Source: Euonymus europaeus (Eukaryota > Streptophyta > Magnoliopsida > Celastrales > Celastraceae). Taken from it: 64,000 nucleotides of DNA. Each line of letters opens with the position of its first letter. Position 1 is the first letter of the stretch. The notes beneath the pieces are model-generated. The model was not told the DNA's origin, did not search any database, and worked only from the letters and a program-made list of their open reading frames with translations. Below, piece after piece: positions 45,701 to 63,315 of the stretch. The stretch spans positions 19,824,022 through 19,888,021 of the forward strand of contig OY756967.1 of NCBI GenBank assembly GCA_963580455.1, written 5' to 3'. A program made the position numbers and the translations under genes.

Positions 45701-47338
45701 ACGAAACAACCTTAGGCCATAGACAGCACATTCCCAAACAACACAAGCATCGAAGCTGCAAAAACATATTTGAGTGAATCATCAAGGTTAACAAACAACT
45801 TCAACAGACAACTCGAAATCATCAAAGATTTTATTAAGTGCAACTGTGCCTTTCACCTAAATACAATAACGTGTACAACGATTGAAATAGAAATATTACT
45901 CAATCTAGAACGCAAATTCTGAGTGTATACTTAATTTCTTGAAGATATTGTACGAATATATGACGCGGTCCGTCTATTTGAAAAGGAATTCAAAACGAAA
46001 CTGTCATGAAAACCCTAAGTTCACGGCGAACTTTTCCCCAAAAATTCCCAGCAACCAAACAGGGAAATCTGAGAACCATAGATTAGTGAAAAGGAAGGCG
46101 CTAGAGAATGTCTTCAAACACCGGATTACAAAAGAAAGTCCAATACCCAAACGATTTGCCAGCAGCCAATCAAGGAAAGCAGAAAACCAGATATTAGTGA
46201 AAAAAGGAAGCTCTAGAGAACGTCGTCGAACACCAGTTCTCTTAAGAAACTTCAATGCCCCGGAACAAAACAAGGAAAGCTGAGATTAGTGGAAAGGAAG
46301 CTGTAGAGAATGGTGTTACATACCAGATTGTAGAAGAACCTCGATGCCCAAATATTCGAAATGCACGAATAGAGACGTTAGCGAAACCCCCGATGACACT
46401 ACTTTCCCTAGAAATGAAGACGGTTACCACCGTTGAAATTATGTGATGCACGGTGTAGATCTTTCTTATCACCCCCACAATGCCAACTCGAATTTTAAAA
46501 AAAATACATTGAAAAAATCAAAACGGTCACCTACGTTGAGACCGAATAATGAACGGTGGAGATCATGTGGAAGTTTGAAGAGATGAAGCCAAAAGCTTAA
46601 GATAATTCTTTTTATTTGTAGCCGTTGGTTTCTAATCTGAGCTGTCCATCATCCGGGACAGGACAAGTTTTTAGTTTTTTTTTGGTAAATGGTACATAAC
46701 TCCCTAAAATATGACGATCTGACATGGCAGTCAACTTACATAAATGTTATTAAACTGCAGGAATAATTGTCTATATTATAGGGGCCAAATGTCAATACAT
46801 TAAATTATAGGGGTATATTAGCAATGACAATGACAATAACAGGGAACTAAAAATTGAGAAAAACAAGCATTTCTATCAAAACAAGAAAACTATAAGCCAT
46901 TAGTATCATATCCACCAAAATTCTACATATCATGAGACTAAACTAACCGTCAAAGTCAGCATACAACATATCCAAAATACATCTAGAATTACTTCATGTC
47001 CAAAATAACAAAGAACAAAAGAGGAGTTACTACATGAACCAAGTAACAAACAGCTCAAACCTACTTTTGGAGTGGAGATGGTGCCCTAACAAGAGGAATC
47101 TTTGGTCTAAGACAACCACGGTTGATTTTGATAGGAGACTTGTTCCTTGTTGTAGGTTTTAGTGGAAGAAAAGACATAATCGTTGGTGTTGGCGTGAATA
47201 AGGGTGCAGTAGTCCTGGTGGACTGTAAAGATTAATCTGTGGAGGTGAACCTAGTGGCAGACTGCTTGATGGTGCTTTGGTAGAATGAATCTCTGGAGGT
47301 GAATCTAGTGGTGGACTAATATGATGAATCTGTGCAGG
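45701..47338. other. RECG1 5' UTR/promoter region (right copy)
   Basis: Contains the 5' UTR part of the first coding exon (to about 45755), a UTR intron, and a probable non-coding exon from about 46324 to 46.46 kb with donor GTATGT. Upstream is the likely promoter, shared by sequence with the left copy except for C at 46877. Confidence 0.5.
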
Positions 47339-47690
47339 TTAAACCAGTGATGGACTGATTGGTGTAGGATCAACAATCTGTGATAAAGCCTCTGTGTCTC
47401 CATGATCAACAACCTCATCACCTTGTGACAATGCCTCTACCTCTCGACTTGCTTGTCTCAATGCCTCTACCTCTCGTCTAGATGCTAATGCAAGACAAGT
47501 CCTCACATTATATCCCGTCATATTGCAATGCCTACATCTTAGAACTTGTCCTCTTCTGCTCAATGCACCTGTCGTTTGTGTTGGCAACTCATCAAACCCT
47601 CTTATTCTTGCCTTTTTAGGTCTACCAGACTTTCTTTTATATATTGGTGGTTCTAGAATAGTGTACTCAGTACTTGGCCATTGATCTTCC
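47339..47690 (-). pseudogene. MULE transposase C-terminal scrap (right copy)
   Basis: Same as 12111-12462: a basic GRPKKARIRG-like stretch and a zinc knuckle with tyrosine in place of the histidine. Confidence 0.6.
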
Positions 47691-47943
47691 CCGCAAAGCC
47701 TTCTTCATTACCTTTAAAAAGGGGAAGAGAAAAGGAAAAAAAGGGGAAGAGAAAAGGAAAAAAAGGGGGAACACACCTGACATTGTTGATCTTTAAACTT
47801 GATGGAAAGATGTAGTTCTATGATGAATCACGCTCAAATATTAATGAAAATCTCAAACCCCATTGTTGGACATGATTGAGAGAAGAAACAAGCAAAAACC
47901 TAGCAAATAACAAAGTAGAGAAAAGGAAGAAGAATGTTGGCGC

Positions 47944-50900
47944 CTCTGTTTTCAAATGCGTTTTGGAAACGCGTTTTGGTACGTTTTGGAGTGAAAAAAC
48001 ACAGAGGCGTATGTGAAATACCATACCTCGAATGCGTACGTTCTTAGAGAAAAAACGTAAAAACCAGCAAGGCGTGATGCGCCATGATACGTTCGCTCTT
48101 GAGGCAAATTTCCGAAACTACATCGTTTAACAAATTTTGTAACTAAAAAACTAAAATCGAAGACTCTGGCTGGCATACCTCTAGGTCACGACCGTCTCTG
48201 TCTCGCTGGGTCTCTTGTTCCGCCTCTCTGCTGCTAGTCGAGAGTCGCAACTGGTCGACTGTCTCTGCTCGCTAGTCGCGACTGTCTCTGCCTCTTTTGG
48301 TGTCTCGTTCCGCCTCTCTGCTGCTAGTTGCGACTCGCAACTGCTCGACTCTGCCTTGCCGCCTCTTTGGTCGACTCTGCATGAAAGTTGCCTCTCTGGT
48401 CGACTCTGCCTGGAAGCTGCCTCTCTGGTCGACTCTGCCATTCCGCCTCTCTGCTGCTGTTCGCGAGTCGCGATTGCTATTGCTACCGTTCTGCCTCTCT
48501 GTTTCCTCTTCCAAGTTCCACCTAAGGTACCCACTGCCCACTTGCCCAGTACCCACATTTTATTTCGTCACTTTTAAGTAGGTTTATTTTACAATTTACT
48601 TGAAACTTAGAAAAGCAATGTACTCAGAATTGCAGATGCAAAATTGTAATTCGGAATCAATTCTGAATTTGTGTTTGTGGTTTTTTTTTATGATGGAATT
48701 AACGAATGGCTAATAAAAGAGACCCAAAAAAAGATTTTTCTTGGGATTATGCGAAGATAGTTTTGAGTGAGAAGTATTTCAGATGCAGATTTTGTGATCA
48801 CATATGCAGTGGAACTATTACTCGTTTGAAGAATCATATAGCAGGCACTCATTCAAGAATTATGCCTTGCAAAAGTGCTCCTAAAGATGTGGTGTTGAAA
48901 TGTCAACTTGCCCTGCAAAAATTGAAAGACCAAAAACAACTACAAAGAGAGACGATGAATGACATAAGGATGGCTGGAAGTGGGACTGGTAGTGCGAGTG
49001 ATAGTGTTACACAAAATGTTAGTTGTGGTCTGGGTGCCCATGTTCCACAGCCTAGAGTTCGGCGCCTATGGATAAGTTTACAACTTCAAAACCAAGGCAA
49101 ACTAAACTCAACAGCCAATGGAAAAAGGAAGAAAGGAAGGAGGTTTGTCGAAAAATTGCAAGGTTCTGTTTCTCGAAAGCATTGTCATTTAATGTTGTCA
49201 ATGATCCTTATTGGGTTCCTATGTTTGAGAATGTTGCTAACTTTGGCCCCGGGTTCAAGCCGCCCTCTATGCATGAGATGAGGACATGGCTGCTAAAAGA
49301 AGAGGTGGAGGATATTAACAAGCTTAAGGTGGAGCATATGAGGGCATGTCAAGACTATGGTTGCTCTATAATGTCGGATAGTTGGTAAGATGGAAAAAAT
49401 CGATGCTTGATTAATTTCTTAGTGAATAGCCCAGCTGGTACTTGGTTTTTGAAATCAGTGGATGCTTCTGATTGTATTAAGAGTGGAGATTTGATGTTCA
49501 AGTTGCTTGATCAGGTTGTTGAGGAAGTTGGTGAAGATAATGTTGTGCAGGTTCTTGCTGATAATGCTAGCAATTATGTGTATGCTGGAAAGAAGCTTAT
49601 GGAGAAAATAGTGAGGTTATATTGGACTCCTTGTGCTGCACATTGCATTGATTTGATGTTGGAGGACATTTCAAAGTTAAAGGTGTTTGAAGAGACAATT
49701 CCAAAGGCCAAGGCAGTTGTGAGGTTCATATATGGGCATTCTTGGGTGTTAGCATTGATGAGATTTCATACAAATAACCAAGAAATCATTCGTCCAGCTG
49801 TGACTCGATTTGCAACCTCCTTTCTTACACTTCAGAGTTTGTACAAGTAAAAACAAGCTCTAATGTCGTTGTTTAGTTCAGAGAAGTGGGCTTCTAGTAC
49901 TTGGGCAAAGAAGCCAGATGGCATGAAGTGTTGTGGAATTGTATTGCATGATGGGCAATTCTGGGGTAATGTTGCATATTGTATCAAGAGTGTTGGTCCA
50001 CTTGTTAGTGTTTTGAGAGAGGTTGCTTCAGAAGAGAGACCTGCCATGAGTTTTATTTATGAATTGATGGACAGAGCAAAGGAGAAAATTCAAACAAATT
50101 GTGGAAACAACATAAGGAAATATAGTCCAATATGGAAGAAAATTGATGCAAGATGGACTCCACAACTTCATCAGCCTTTGCATGCTGCTGGATATTACCT
50201 TAATACGTCTTTAAGATATGATTTGCATTTTTCTAATGTTGAGGAAGTGAGACAATGATTATTTGAATGCATGGATAGGATGTTGCCATATGAAGATCGT
50301 TTGACAGCGGATATCCAGTTGGATATGTATGACCATGCTAGAGGAAATTTTGGAAGCAGAGTGGCAGTTGATTCTAGAAAGTTACGCTCTCCAGGTATTT
50401 AAATAAATCCTTCCTTCTTTGATTTAAAATTCAAACAGTAGAATTCCTAGTGGTAAATGTATCACACTCTCACTACTTTATTATTTTGTCATAGCTGATT
50501 GGTGGGGGCGTTTTGGTGGCAAAACTCCTGAATTGCAGCGCTTTGCTATTTGTGTTATTAGCCTCACTTGTAGTGCATCAGGCTGTGAGAGAAATTGGAG
50601 TACCTTCGTGGTGGTATGATTCTTAATTTTCAATCTTGCATAAATGATCTTTATTTAGTTACGTAAAACTTATATAATTATAAATTTGTACATTAGATCC
50701 ATACCAAAAAAGGGAATAGGCTGGAGCACCAAAAGTTGAATGCACTAGTGTATGTGATGTACAACACTAGGTTGCATGAGAGGAGCATCAGAAGGAAGCT
50801 GAATGTGGACCCTATTCTGGTCAAAGAAATTGAATCTGATGATGAATGGATTGCAAAAAAAAGAAGACCTTGTTCTTTCACTAGATACTAGTTGGATTGA

Positions 50901-51657
50901 AGATGAATAATTGTTCAAAGTGGATGTTATTAGGAGTCTCCCTGTTGCGAGTGGGGAGTCTTCAAATCCTCCACAACCTATGAGTCGGCCTGCTGATTCT
51001 TCAATTCCTCCAGCGCCCACTAAGAGTCCCCTTTTTTTGAGCGCGAGGAATCTTCAAATCCTTCAACTCATCCCATCTTCTATAAAAGAAAGTCTTCTAC
51101 CACTACAAAGAGGAATCAAGGTAGGTTTAAGTGTTAAATTATGTAATAAATCATTAAACACACTTTCTATACAATTTAATTATATTTTTTGTCAATATTT
51201 AAGGTGGAAATGGAGATGATAGAGGCCAAGCAAAATCACCAAGATTGCAACCTCTTGGTGAAATTGGAGAGGAAGGATGTCCATCATATGTTGAACTTAT
51301 ACCTTGCACAAACATGGAAGAAGGGCCTACTCTTGATGAATTGGCTATGATGGAGGAAGAAGAGAATGATGATGAGATGGATGAAAAATGAATTCTTCTA
51401 AATGTTAATGATGTGATATTGTGATGTTTGATGAACTTTCTTTGTTTTGAACTTCTAATTATGTGGATGCTTGTATTAATTATGACTTTGTTGAGCACTA
51501 TGCAATTTGGATGGAAATAACTTCTTATAAGTTATATTATTATTTTTGTGTTTAAAATATTTATACCCGAAAAACTTACGCCTCGTGTATCAAGGCTTAC
51601 GCCCGCCTCGTGGAGGTGATTTCGCCTCGCCTTACGTTTTCGCATTTGAAAACACTG
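47944..51657 (+). mobile_element. Complete-ended hAT transposon
   Basis: 3714 bp. The 17-bp terminal repeats are CTCTGTTTTCAAATGCG at the 5' end and, read inwards from the 3' end, CAGTGTTTTCAAATGCG (two mismatches). Both sides carry GTTGGCGC (47936-47943 and 51658-51665), an exact 8-bp target site duplication diagnostic of hAT. Short ACG/CGCCTCG words repeat near both ends. The transposase is dead, so movement would need an enzyme from elsewhere. The 5' tip departs from the usual CAG start. Confidence 0.93.
48706..51391 (+). pseudogene. hAT transposase pseudogene (right copy)
   Basis: BED zinc finger (C27, C30, H44, H49), one-base frameshift near 49058, in-frame stops at 49386, 49848 and 50256, then the hAT dimerisation exons at about 50495-50614 and 50698 onward. 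Only this copy retains the end: a one-base slip after 50858, a Ser/Pro-rich stretch, an intron from about 51121 to 51204, and an acidic last exon ending at the TGA at 51389-51391 (rich in E and D). Degenerate, non-functional. Confidence 0.85.
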
Positions 51658-51665
51658 GTTGGCGC

Positions 51666-52161
51666 CTTCACCTTTTAATTTTAATCATTTTTTAATTAAA
51701 AATAATTAATTCACTTAATCATGTTTTAGGGTTTAAAAGTGAGTTAAACGTGTTAACCGTCATCTCAGACCAGTCAACAAACGTCTAAGAGGTTATACAT
51801 ACATAATTTGAGAGTTTTTTTTCTTTCTATTAGATCATACTTTAGAAGGTTTTGTACCCTTTTTCTCTTTTTTTTCTCAGTTTTTAGTTACGAGATACTG
51901 ATAAAGTTGGATTCGAGTTTTTCTGCATTCTTTTAAAACAATTATGCATTTCTTCAAGTCTGATTTGAGTTTGCAATATGAGTCAGTCTTGTTTTACAAA
52001 CTAGATCACAAGTTTTAAAACAAACATGAGGACCTTTTAATTGGCAACATTAGTCTTAAATGCAGATTCTCTACTGCAAATTGAACCAGAGAAGTGGGAT
52101 GTATTCATTTTTTTGAGGAGGATCATCATAAAACAACAGCAAAGGAGAATCATTTCAAAAT
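51666..52161. other. Intergenic / 3' UTR of SCPL gene
   Basis: AT-rich DNA with T-runs between the hAT element and the carboxypeptidase stop codon. The last 150 bp or so are probably its 3' UTR. Nothing else seen. Confidence 0.5.
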
Positions 52162-53535
52162 TCAAATAGTTCTCTTGAAAACTGATGGCCAATCTCGATC
52201 CTTCTGATGACCAAACAGCCCCCTCTCCGAAACCCAGTCTTCTATCATTGCCTGAGAGTTTACAGGCTGATCGGTTGGCACAAGATGGCCAGCTCCCATC
52301 ACCACTACATGGCTCAAACTCCCCCACTTTTGCACATACCCTGCAAGCTCTCCGTTTACTCTCCAAACCTCTCTTTCAGCCTTCAAAAAACTTCCTATGC
52401 CCTCCCAATCCATTGTCTTTACCCATGCCTCGGTTGAAACCACCCCATCTCTTAAATCAAAGTGTCCCTGATAAAGCAAAACCTTGCTTCTTTTCACCAA
52501 GAACACCACCATGTATTTCACACTCTTCATCACATCCTCATGCAGTGCATCCCCTACCACATCACTGCAATCCTCATACACCATTGATTCATTCACTCCC
52601 AATGCCTTCTTCGCCGACCAATGGTTCAAAAATCTAGTCACCAAGGCTGTGTTGTACGGTGCTTTCTTTGTAAAGTCAAATAAAGTGACCAATCCTGTCA
52701 TGTTCTGCAACAAGTCCAACAATCTGTTTCTTGCATCTGTTGCTGCACTCCAATTTCCCATTTTGACTAGCTTAACAGCCTCAGACTGAACTTTCTCCAA
52801 TTCCCCCTTTTGCTTCTCATTGACTAGACCAGAATAGTAAGCATTCAAGGCATGAGTATTCACTTGTATCACTGGGTGTGTTAACCCATCACCTATAGCA
52901 ACACCTGCCATATTCACTTGCTCTGACTCTGGTAACCGCGTATTCTTCTTCAGAATATAGTAACCAATTGCAGGAACATACTTTCCTGCATAACTTTCAC
53001 CAGTGATATATATGGGGCGATTTTTGAACACTGGATCTGACTTTATAAACCCCTGAATTGCCACAAATAGGTGCTTGGCGACAGCATGCTGATCTCTTGG
53101 GATTTCCTCAGGCTTGGAAGCAATGCTAAAACCGGTTCCTATTGGGTTATCAAGGAAAAGAAGGCCATAGATGCGGTTCCAAGCACCGGGATTGGCTTCG
53201 AGGGTAATGTGTTCGACGTTTTGACTGTTAGAACTAGTGACCCGCCAAGGGCCAAGCTCGAGGAAGTTTCCAGTCATAGAGGAGCATCCAGGGCCTCCCT
53301 GGAGCCAAATGAGGAGTGGGGTTTGGGAAAGGGGGGAGGTAGAGCTCTGAGCTTCATAGTAAGCGTAGTAAATCGCAGAGCCGGTGACGGGATTGACGGT
53401 GAGATAGCCAGATTTGGTGGGGAGAGCTTCATCTGGAAAGATGGCAGTCGAAGCAGGTCCAGATGAGGCTTGCAGATGGTGAAAGGAGAGTAAGAGAAGG
53501 AGAATGAGGAAGGAGACTCGGCCTGTTGACTCCAT
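52162..53535 (-). CDS. Serine carboxypeptidase-like protein (SCPL50 type)
   Basis: 457 residues in one exon. A hydrophobic signal peptide (about 1-23) predicts entry to the secretory pathway or vacuole. The S10 family is visible throughout: oxyanion segment GGPGCSS at 80-86, catalytic Ser181 in GESYAG, Asp360 in YQGHFD, His417 in GAGHLVP. Possible N-glycosylation sites at N261, N278 and N315. The HFDLRDGVVSTEAWV-like region and the lack of introns resemble the SCPL50/51 branch rather than the acyltransferase clade. Whether it is a peptidase or an acyltransferase cannot be told from sequence. The start is the first Met before the signal peptide. No defect seen. Confidence 0.93.
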   Translation of the reverse strand: MESTGRVSFLILLLLLSFHHLQASSGPASTAIFPDEALPTKSGYLTVNPVTGSAIYYAYYEAQSSTSPLSQTPLLIWLQGGPGCSSMTGNFLELGPWRVTSSNSQNVEHITLEANPGAWNRIYGLLFLDNPIGTGFSIASKPEEIPRDQHAVAKHLFVAIQGFIKSDPVFKNRPIYITGESYAGKYVPAIGYYILKKNTRLPESEQVNMAGVAIGDGLTHPVIQVNTHALNAYYSGLVNEKQKGELEKVQSEAVKLVKMGNWSAATDARNRLLDLLQNMTGLVTLFDFTKKAPYNTALVTRFLNHWSAKKALGVNESMVYEDCSDVVGDALHEDVMKSVKYMVVFLVKRSKVLLYQGHFDLRDGVVSTEAWVKTMDWEGIGSFLKAEREVWRVNGELAGYVQKWGSLSHVVVMGAGHLVPTDQPVNSQAMIEDWVSERGLFGHQKDRDWPSVFKRTI

Positions 53536-55292
53536 CAGTTCTGAGCAGTCTGAAACTGTTTTCTGCTTTGGTTTTTCTCTATTTTTTAAAAAAGTGGGCT
53601 AAGGTTGGAGGGAGATGAGAAATTGCGGGCTGTTTGGAATTTCTTGTTAGTGTTGTATGACAAATGTGTCATTGGATTTTTATGGTTCTCATCCAGTATG
53701 AGGAATGCTGTTGTATTTAACTTTGAGTTTTTCTGTCTAGAATGGAATATCTAGCAAATTTGAAGGAAAAAAAATGGTCAATTTATTCCAGAGGTGATAA
53801 ATTTAGGGCACTAAATTTTTTAAAAAAAATCTGAAAAATGATAAATGTGTAATGTACATCGTAAAGATATCAATTGATATATTTTTTGTTCGAAACAAAA
53901 ATCAAAATGATAGTGCTCTAAAATTGAATGTTTAGATTTTAAATCTAACGGTTTAGAATTGTCACACATGTTTTACAATAATTTTGATTTTTGTTTTCAA
54001 CAAAAATATATCATTGAAATCGTTACGATGTACACTATACATTTATAATTTTTTCATATTTTTCAAAAAAAAATAGTGTCCCAAAATTGGGGCATTGAAC
54101 CACCCCGAATCCTACGCATTTTACGAGTTGTTTTGGTAATTCTGATGGCAGTTTGACCCGTTGTTAGGTGAAAAACTGAAAATGTTTCAAATCAAAAGAA
54201 TTACAGTGCTTTTGGAAGGGATTTTCAAAGAGGAGCAGGTATTTGGACCACAAAAATTGAGTTATGGACCCCATTTAATATTGGGTAACCATCGCTGTAA
54301 GACAGCTGTATAAATACCTGCTCAATTTTCAAAGGAAGATTTTTACAACAACTTTGTTGAGGAGTGATGTTCTAAGATCTGATTTGTTTATATTTATTTA
54401 TTATTTTCTGCCTTCTAGGTCTTCCAAGTTTCTTCTCTAGATTTTGAACCTGATGAGAGGACTTATCATAGGTGAGAATTAAAGGCATCTCACATTTCCA
54501 TTGGCACCCTAAAAAATCCTAGCCTATAACACCTCACCAAATCAACCATTTTCCTATTCACACCCCGCCGAGCCAACCATTTCTCGTTGACATCCCAGCC
54601 TTGCTTGTGCTTGTAACGGATAAACTAGAAGGTGATGACAGACTGTACAAGACATTTTTCTCTGAGAGGAATAACATATTGAAAGGTCAGTATTGCGATG
54701 CTTCGATGACAACAGACTGCGTTAATGGCACTGCATTATGATGTGAAGTTGGATTTACCAGGAAAACTTCAAATTCAAAATGGAGCAAATATATGAACAA
54801 TAGTGACATCACACCAGTTGATGGTCCAACTTATGTACCTTGACAATGATTCTTTCCCTCTTCTTTTTTAACCATGGGAGATTCTGCATCGCATAAAATT
54901 GGTGTTCAACTTTTGTTCCTTACAGTAATATCTGTATATATATACTTTGCAGCACACCTTCTTTCTCATGGACAAATCGATGGAAGTGGCTAGGAAATCA
55001 CGCAAGTTCATTTCCAGTTGGTCAAATGGGTATTTCTTGACAATACATTTATAAAACGAGCTGTTGGTAACATTAATCAAGTAGTTTGGATACTAATGAA
55101 GACTGCATTATTTTCTCCAGCACCATTTCCACCAAAGGAATATTGAGCATGACTCGAAGAAAAAGGACAGCTGCCAGTAGTACAATCTAAAAGAAAGATC
55201 AAATTAAGGTCCAATTCTTAATGTCAAATAAATTACAAATTATCGTCATCATCAAAGGGTTGTGTGCATTGCTTATGTCATATAATTTCAGT
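53536..55292. other. Intergenic between SCPL and MAP kinase
   Basis: Contains the SCPL promoter (right of 53535), the foldback MITE at 53803-54105, and the kinase 3' UTR near 55.0-55.29 kb. No coding frame supported. Confidence 0.5.
53803..54105. mobile_element. Foldback MITE
   Basis: Left arm 53803-53911 and right arm about 53979-54105 are inverted repeats of about 100 bp at about 80 percent, centred near 53945, with GGGCAC/GGGACAC at the tips. Shared core words are GTACATCGTAA and AAACAAAAATCAAAAT. Non-coding, AT-rich. Exact ends and superfamily uncertain. Confidence 0.75.
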
Positions 55293-60823
<5,531 letters not shown>

Positions 60824-61864
60824 GCTCTGAGTTAAATCAGCAATTGTTAGAAAATAGAAACACACCAAAGAAGCAAGTGAATATCAGAAAAAGCAGCATC
60901 AGAGGAGGGAAATTTTTGGAAAGAAGAGAAAGGAAAGCGACAAGAATGGAACGAGCTGATAGTTCCATTCACCAACAAAGCAAAATCTAGAATCTTAAAC
61001 ACAATAATCAAGTGTTTCATGGATCTGACACATTTTGTAGGAATTTTTTTCCCACTATCCAGCTTTAAAATATACAAAGTGACGGTTGAAATACAAAAGC
61101 CCTAAATTACGGCAGAAGCCATTTTATTCTGGAAAGTTTTAGAAGTCATAGAAATCCAAATCAACAAAAAAGAACCTTGCCAAAAAAAAAAATCAGACAA
61201 GTATCAAATATCTTCACTCAATCACTAAATAATTTATTTTGTTTGAAGGTACTGTTTTCTTCTCACTTAGTCCTTACAATTAAATTATTCACAAACTCCA
61301 TCTGTACAAATTGCTCCAGAATCTATCTCCCCCATGAAGGATACTGAATTTCTAAAGAACTTCTTAAGTGAGATCTAATTGCTTCTTCAACTTCAGATAA
61401 ATCTATGGGCATATGAACTTCTCGTTGGGCAATGAACATGGCAGGAAATGATAATGAGCCACCAAGACCATACTGGCTGACTAATCAAAGACTGCTAATT
61501 AAATCGTTCACAAATCGCAACCAAATTTCATTTATCAAACATACAGTTTTATCAAATCCATGCTCACAAATTATTAGAAAAAAAGATCATTCGTCCAAGA
61601 AAAAATAAAGAACAAAAGAGAAAAATTCAGCTAGAGTAGGCTCATTCGTTACGATCAATACATAATCAGGGCAAAAAATTCATACTAATATTAAATGCTC
61701 TTTAATGCTACAAGTACGAATAAGTAAATAAAAAATAGAGGAAAATCCAAGAATCTTCAATTCACTTCACAATCAAGCAATTCACAGCAAATGAATTCCA
61801 CAATCAAACCTAGAGAAGAAGAAAAAAAGGAAAAGGAAAGAAAAAGAAAAAGGAAGGAACTTAC

Positions 61865-62035
61865 TGCTGCTGTGAAAACAAGCGAGACCAGAGGACGGGA
61901 TTGTTAGACGCCCTCTGAAATCTCCACGAAACCCTGGGCCAAGGATGGAATATGAATATATTCAACATATAATGTGTATTATGCGAGTATGGAACCATAA
62001 ACAAACAGGCAACAGGTATATATATACACACATAT
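61865..62035 (-). promoter_or_regulatory. MAP kinase 5' non-coding exon and TATA region
   Basis: On the minus strand a CAGCA|GTAAGTTCC donor at 61865/61864 marks the end of a first exon. Joining it to the acceptor before 60826 puts no upstream frame in phase with the ATG at 60823, so it is non-coding. A TATATATATA stretch at about 62014-62023 could be the TATA box, putting the transcription start near 61.99 kb. Inference from motifs only. Confidence 0.5.
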
Positions 62036-62670
62036 ATTAGCCGTTTCAATTTACAGATCACGGCCGTCATGAACGGTCAAATTTTAGGGAAAGGGAAACC
62101 CAGTCAAAAGCATCGTCGTAGCCGTAATTTTCAAGGATGAGGTCAAAGAAGGGGTAAAATTGGAAACGGATCCCAAAAAATACACACTTATACGTATGTA
62201 TATATTTTTTATATACGTAGTGTAAAAGGACAAAAACGGGGATAAGATAACCACATGCAATATGGTGGTGTTGTTTTTTTTTTTGCTGGAAAGGACTTAA
62301 TGTATGAGAACATATATTTTAATTAATATTAATATGAATGTATTGAGATATATATATATTTTGATGAAGTAACTGACTATGCGACTTAATTTTTTATAAA
62401 AAATGTGAGATTTAATAATGATTTTGATATAATTTTATTGAGAAATTAATAAAAGAATGAAATAGTACTCTCTCTCTCTGCTGATATGTTAGATTTCTAT
62501 ATTTGATTTATCCTAAATTATAGTTCACTCCCTTATTGAAAATAAATAAAAATGACTAGTTTAGTAATCTACATTCATTTATTGTGTATTTTTATCAACA
62601 AATAAAATTAAACTCTAGCAATAGTAAGGTGGAGGGGAGTAGTCTTAATGAAGATAATATTTGAAAGAAT

Positions 62671-62774
62671 ATTAATTAAATTTATTTTTTCAATGATATT
62701 AATTGAATTTTCTTAATCTATCATTAATTAAATTTATTTTTTCAATGATATTAATTGAATTTTCTTAATCTATG
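62671..62774. repeat. Tandem repeat, 2 x 52 bp
   Basis: Two adjacent, nearly identical units beginning ATTAATTAAATTTATTTTTT at 62671 and 62723. Confidence 0.9.
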
Positions 62775-63009
62775 TGAAAAAAAAGTCTATCAAATAGGGG
62801 GAATAGAGTAGTTGTCTAATAGGAAAATGAAAAATTGTCTAGGGATTTATATTTGGTTGATGTGAGTATATTACGAGACGTGTTTTGATGATATAGATGA
62901 GTATGCGATTAGACTTTCTGTGTAATAGAGTTGAGATACAACTTTAATTTTGATAGGAAGAGATGCACATGAACTCCAATGGACATCACACCAAGGGAAG
63001 GGACAGCAG

Positions 63010-63315
63010 ACCCCACTATAGGAGAGTTTTATGGTAGCGATTTTTATTTTATTATTTAAAATTATGAATATGTTCTAATCGAAATTACGAATTTAATCCT
63101 ATATTATTTGTATCAAACAAATATCAAATAGATTATAAAAAAAAAATTATGAATCATTAAATATAAATCTGAAATATTTTATCTCAATTTTTACAATTCA
63201 ATTCATTTTTATTTAACACAAATAATATATCATTGAAGTTATAATCCCGGTCAAAACATATTTATAATTTTTAAATAAAATTTTTTATAGCTCCAAGATA
63301 TTTTACAGCGGAATA
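63010..63315. mobile_element. Foldback MITE, related to the one at 53.8 kb
   Basis: Inverted arms of about 75-100 bp (63015-63115 and 63215-63310) share AAATTAT(A/G)AATATGTT and TTTGT(A/G)T(C/T)AAA(C/T)AAA. The right arm core (TTATAACTTCAATGATATATTATTTGTG on the other strand, in part) parallels the core of 53803-54105. Ends approximate. Confidence 0.6.

Larger units (their letters stand above)
35229..50858. repeat. Large duplicated block, right copy
   Basis: Right-hand partner of 1-15630. Here the sequence is continuous on both sides with intact features. The old Copia continues leftwards to its 5' LTR at 31431, RECG1 continues into exons 7-17, and the hAT transposon continues to its 3' end at 51657. 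This copy therefore looks like the undisturbed arrangement, and the break is seen only at the right end of the left copy. Confidence 0.95.

Noticed and set aside
52185..52789. Plus-strand open frames opposite the carboxypeptidase
   Set aside because: Antisense shadows of a well-supported S10 protease gene.
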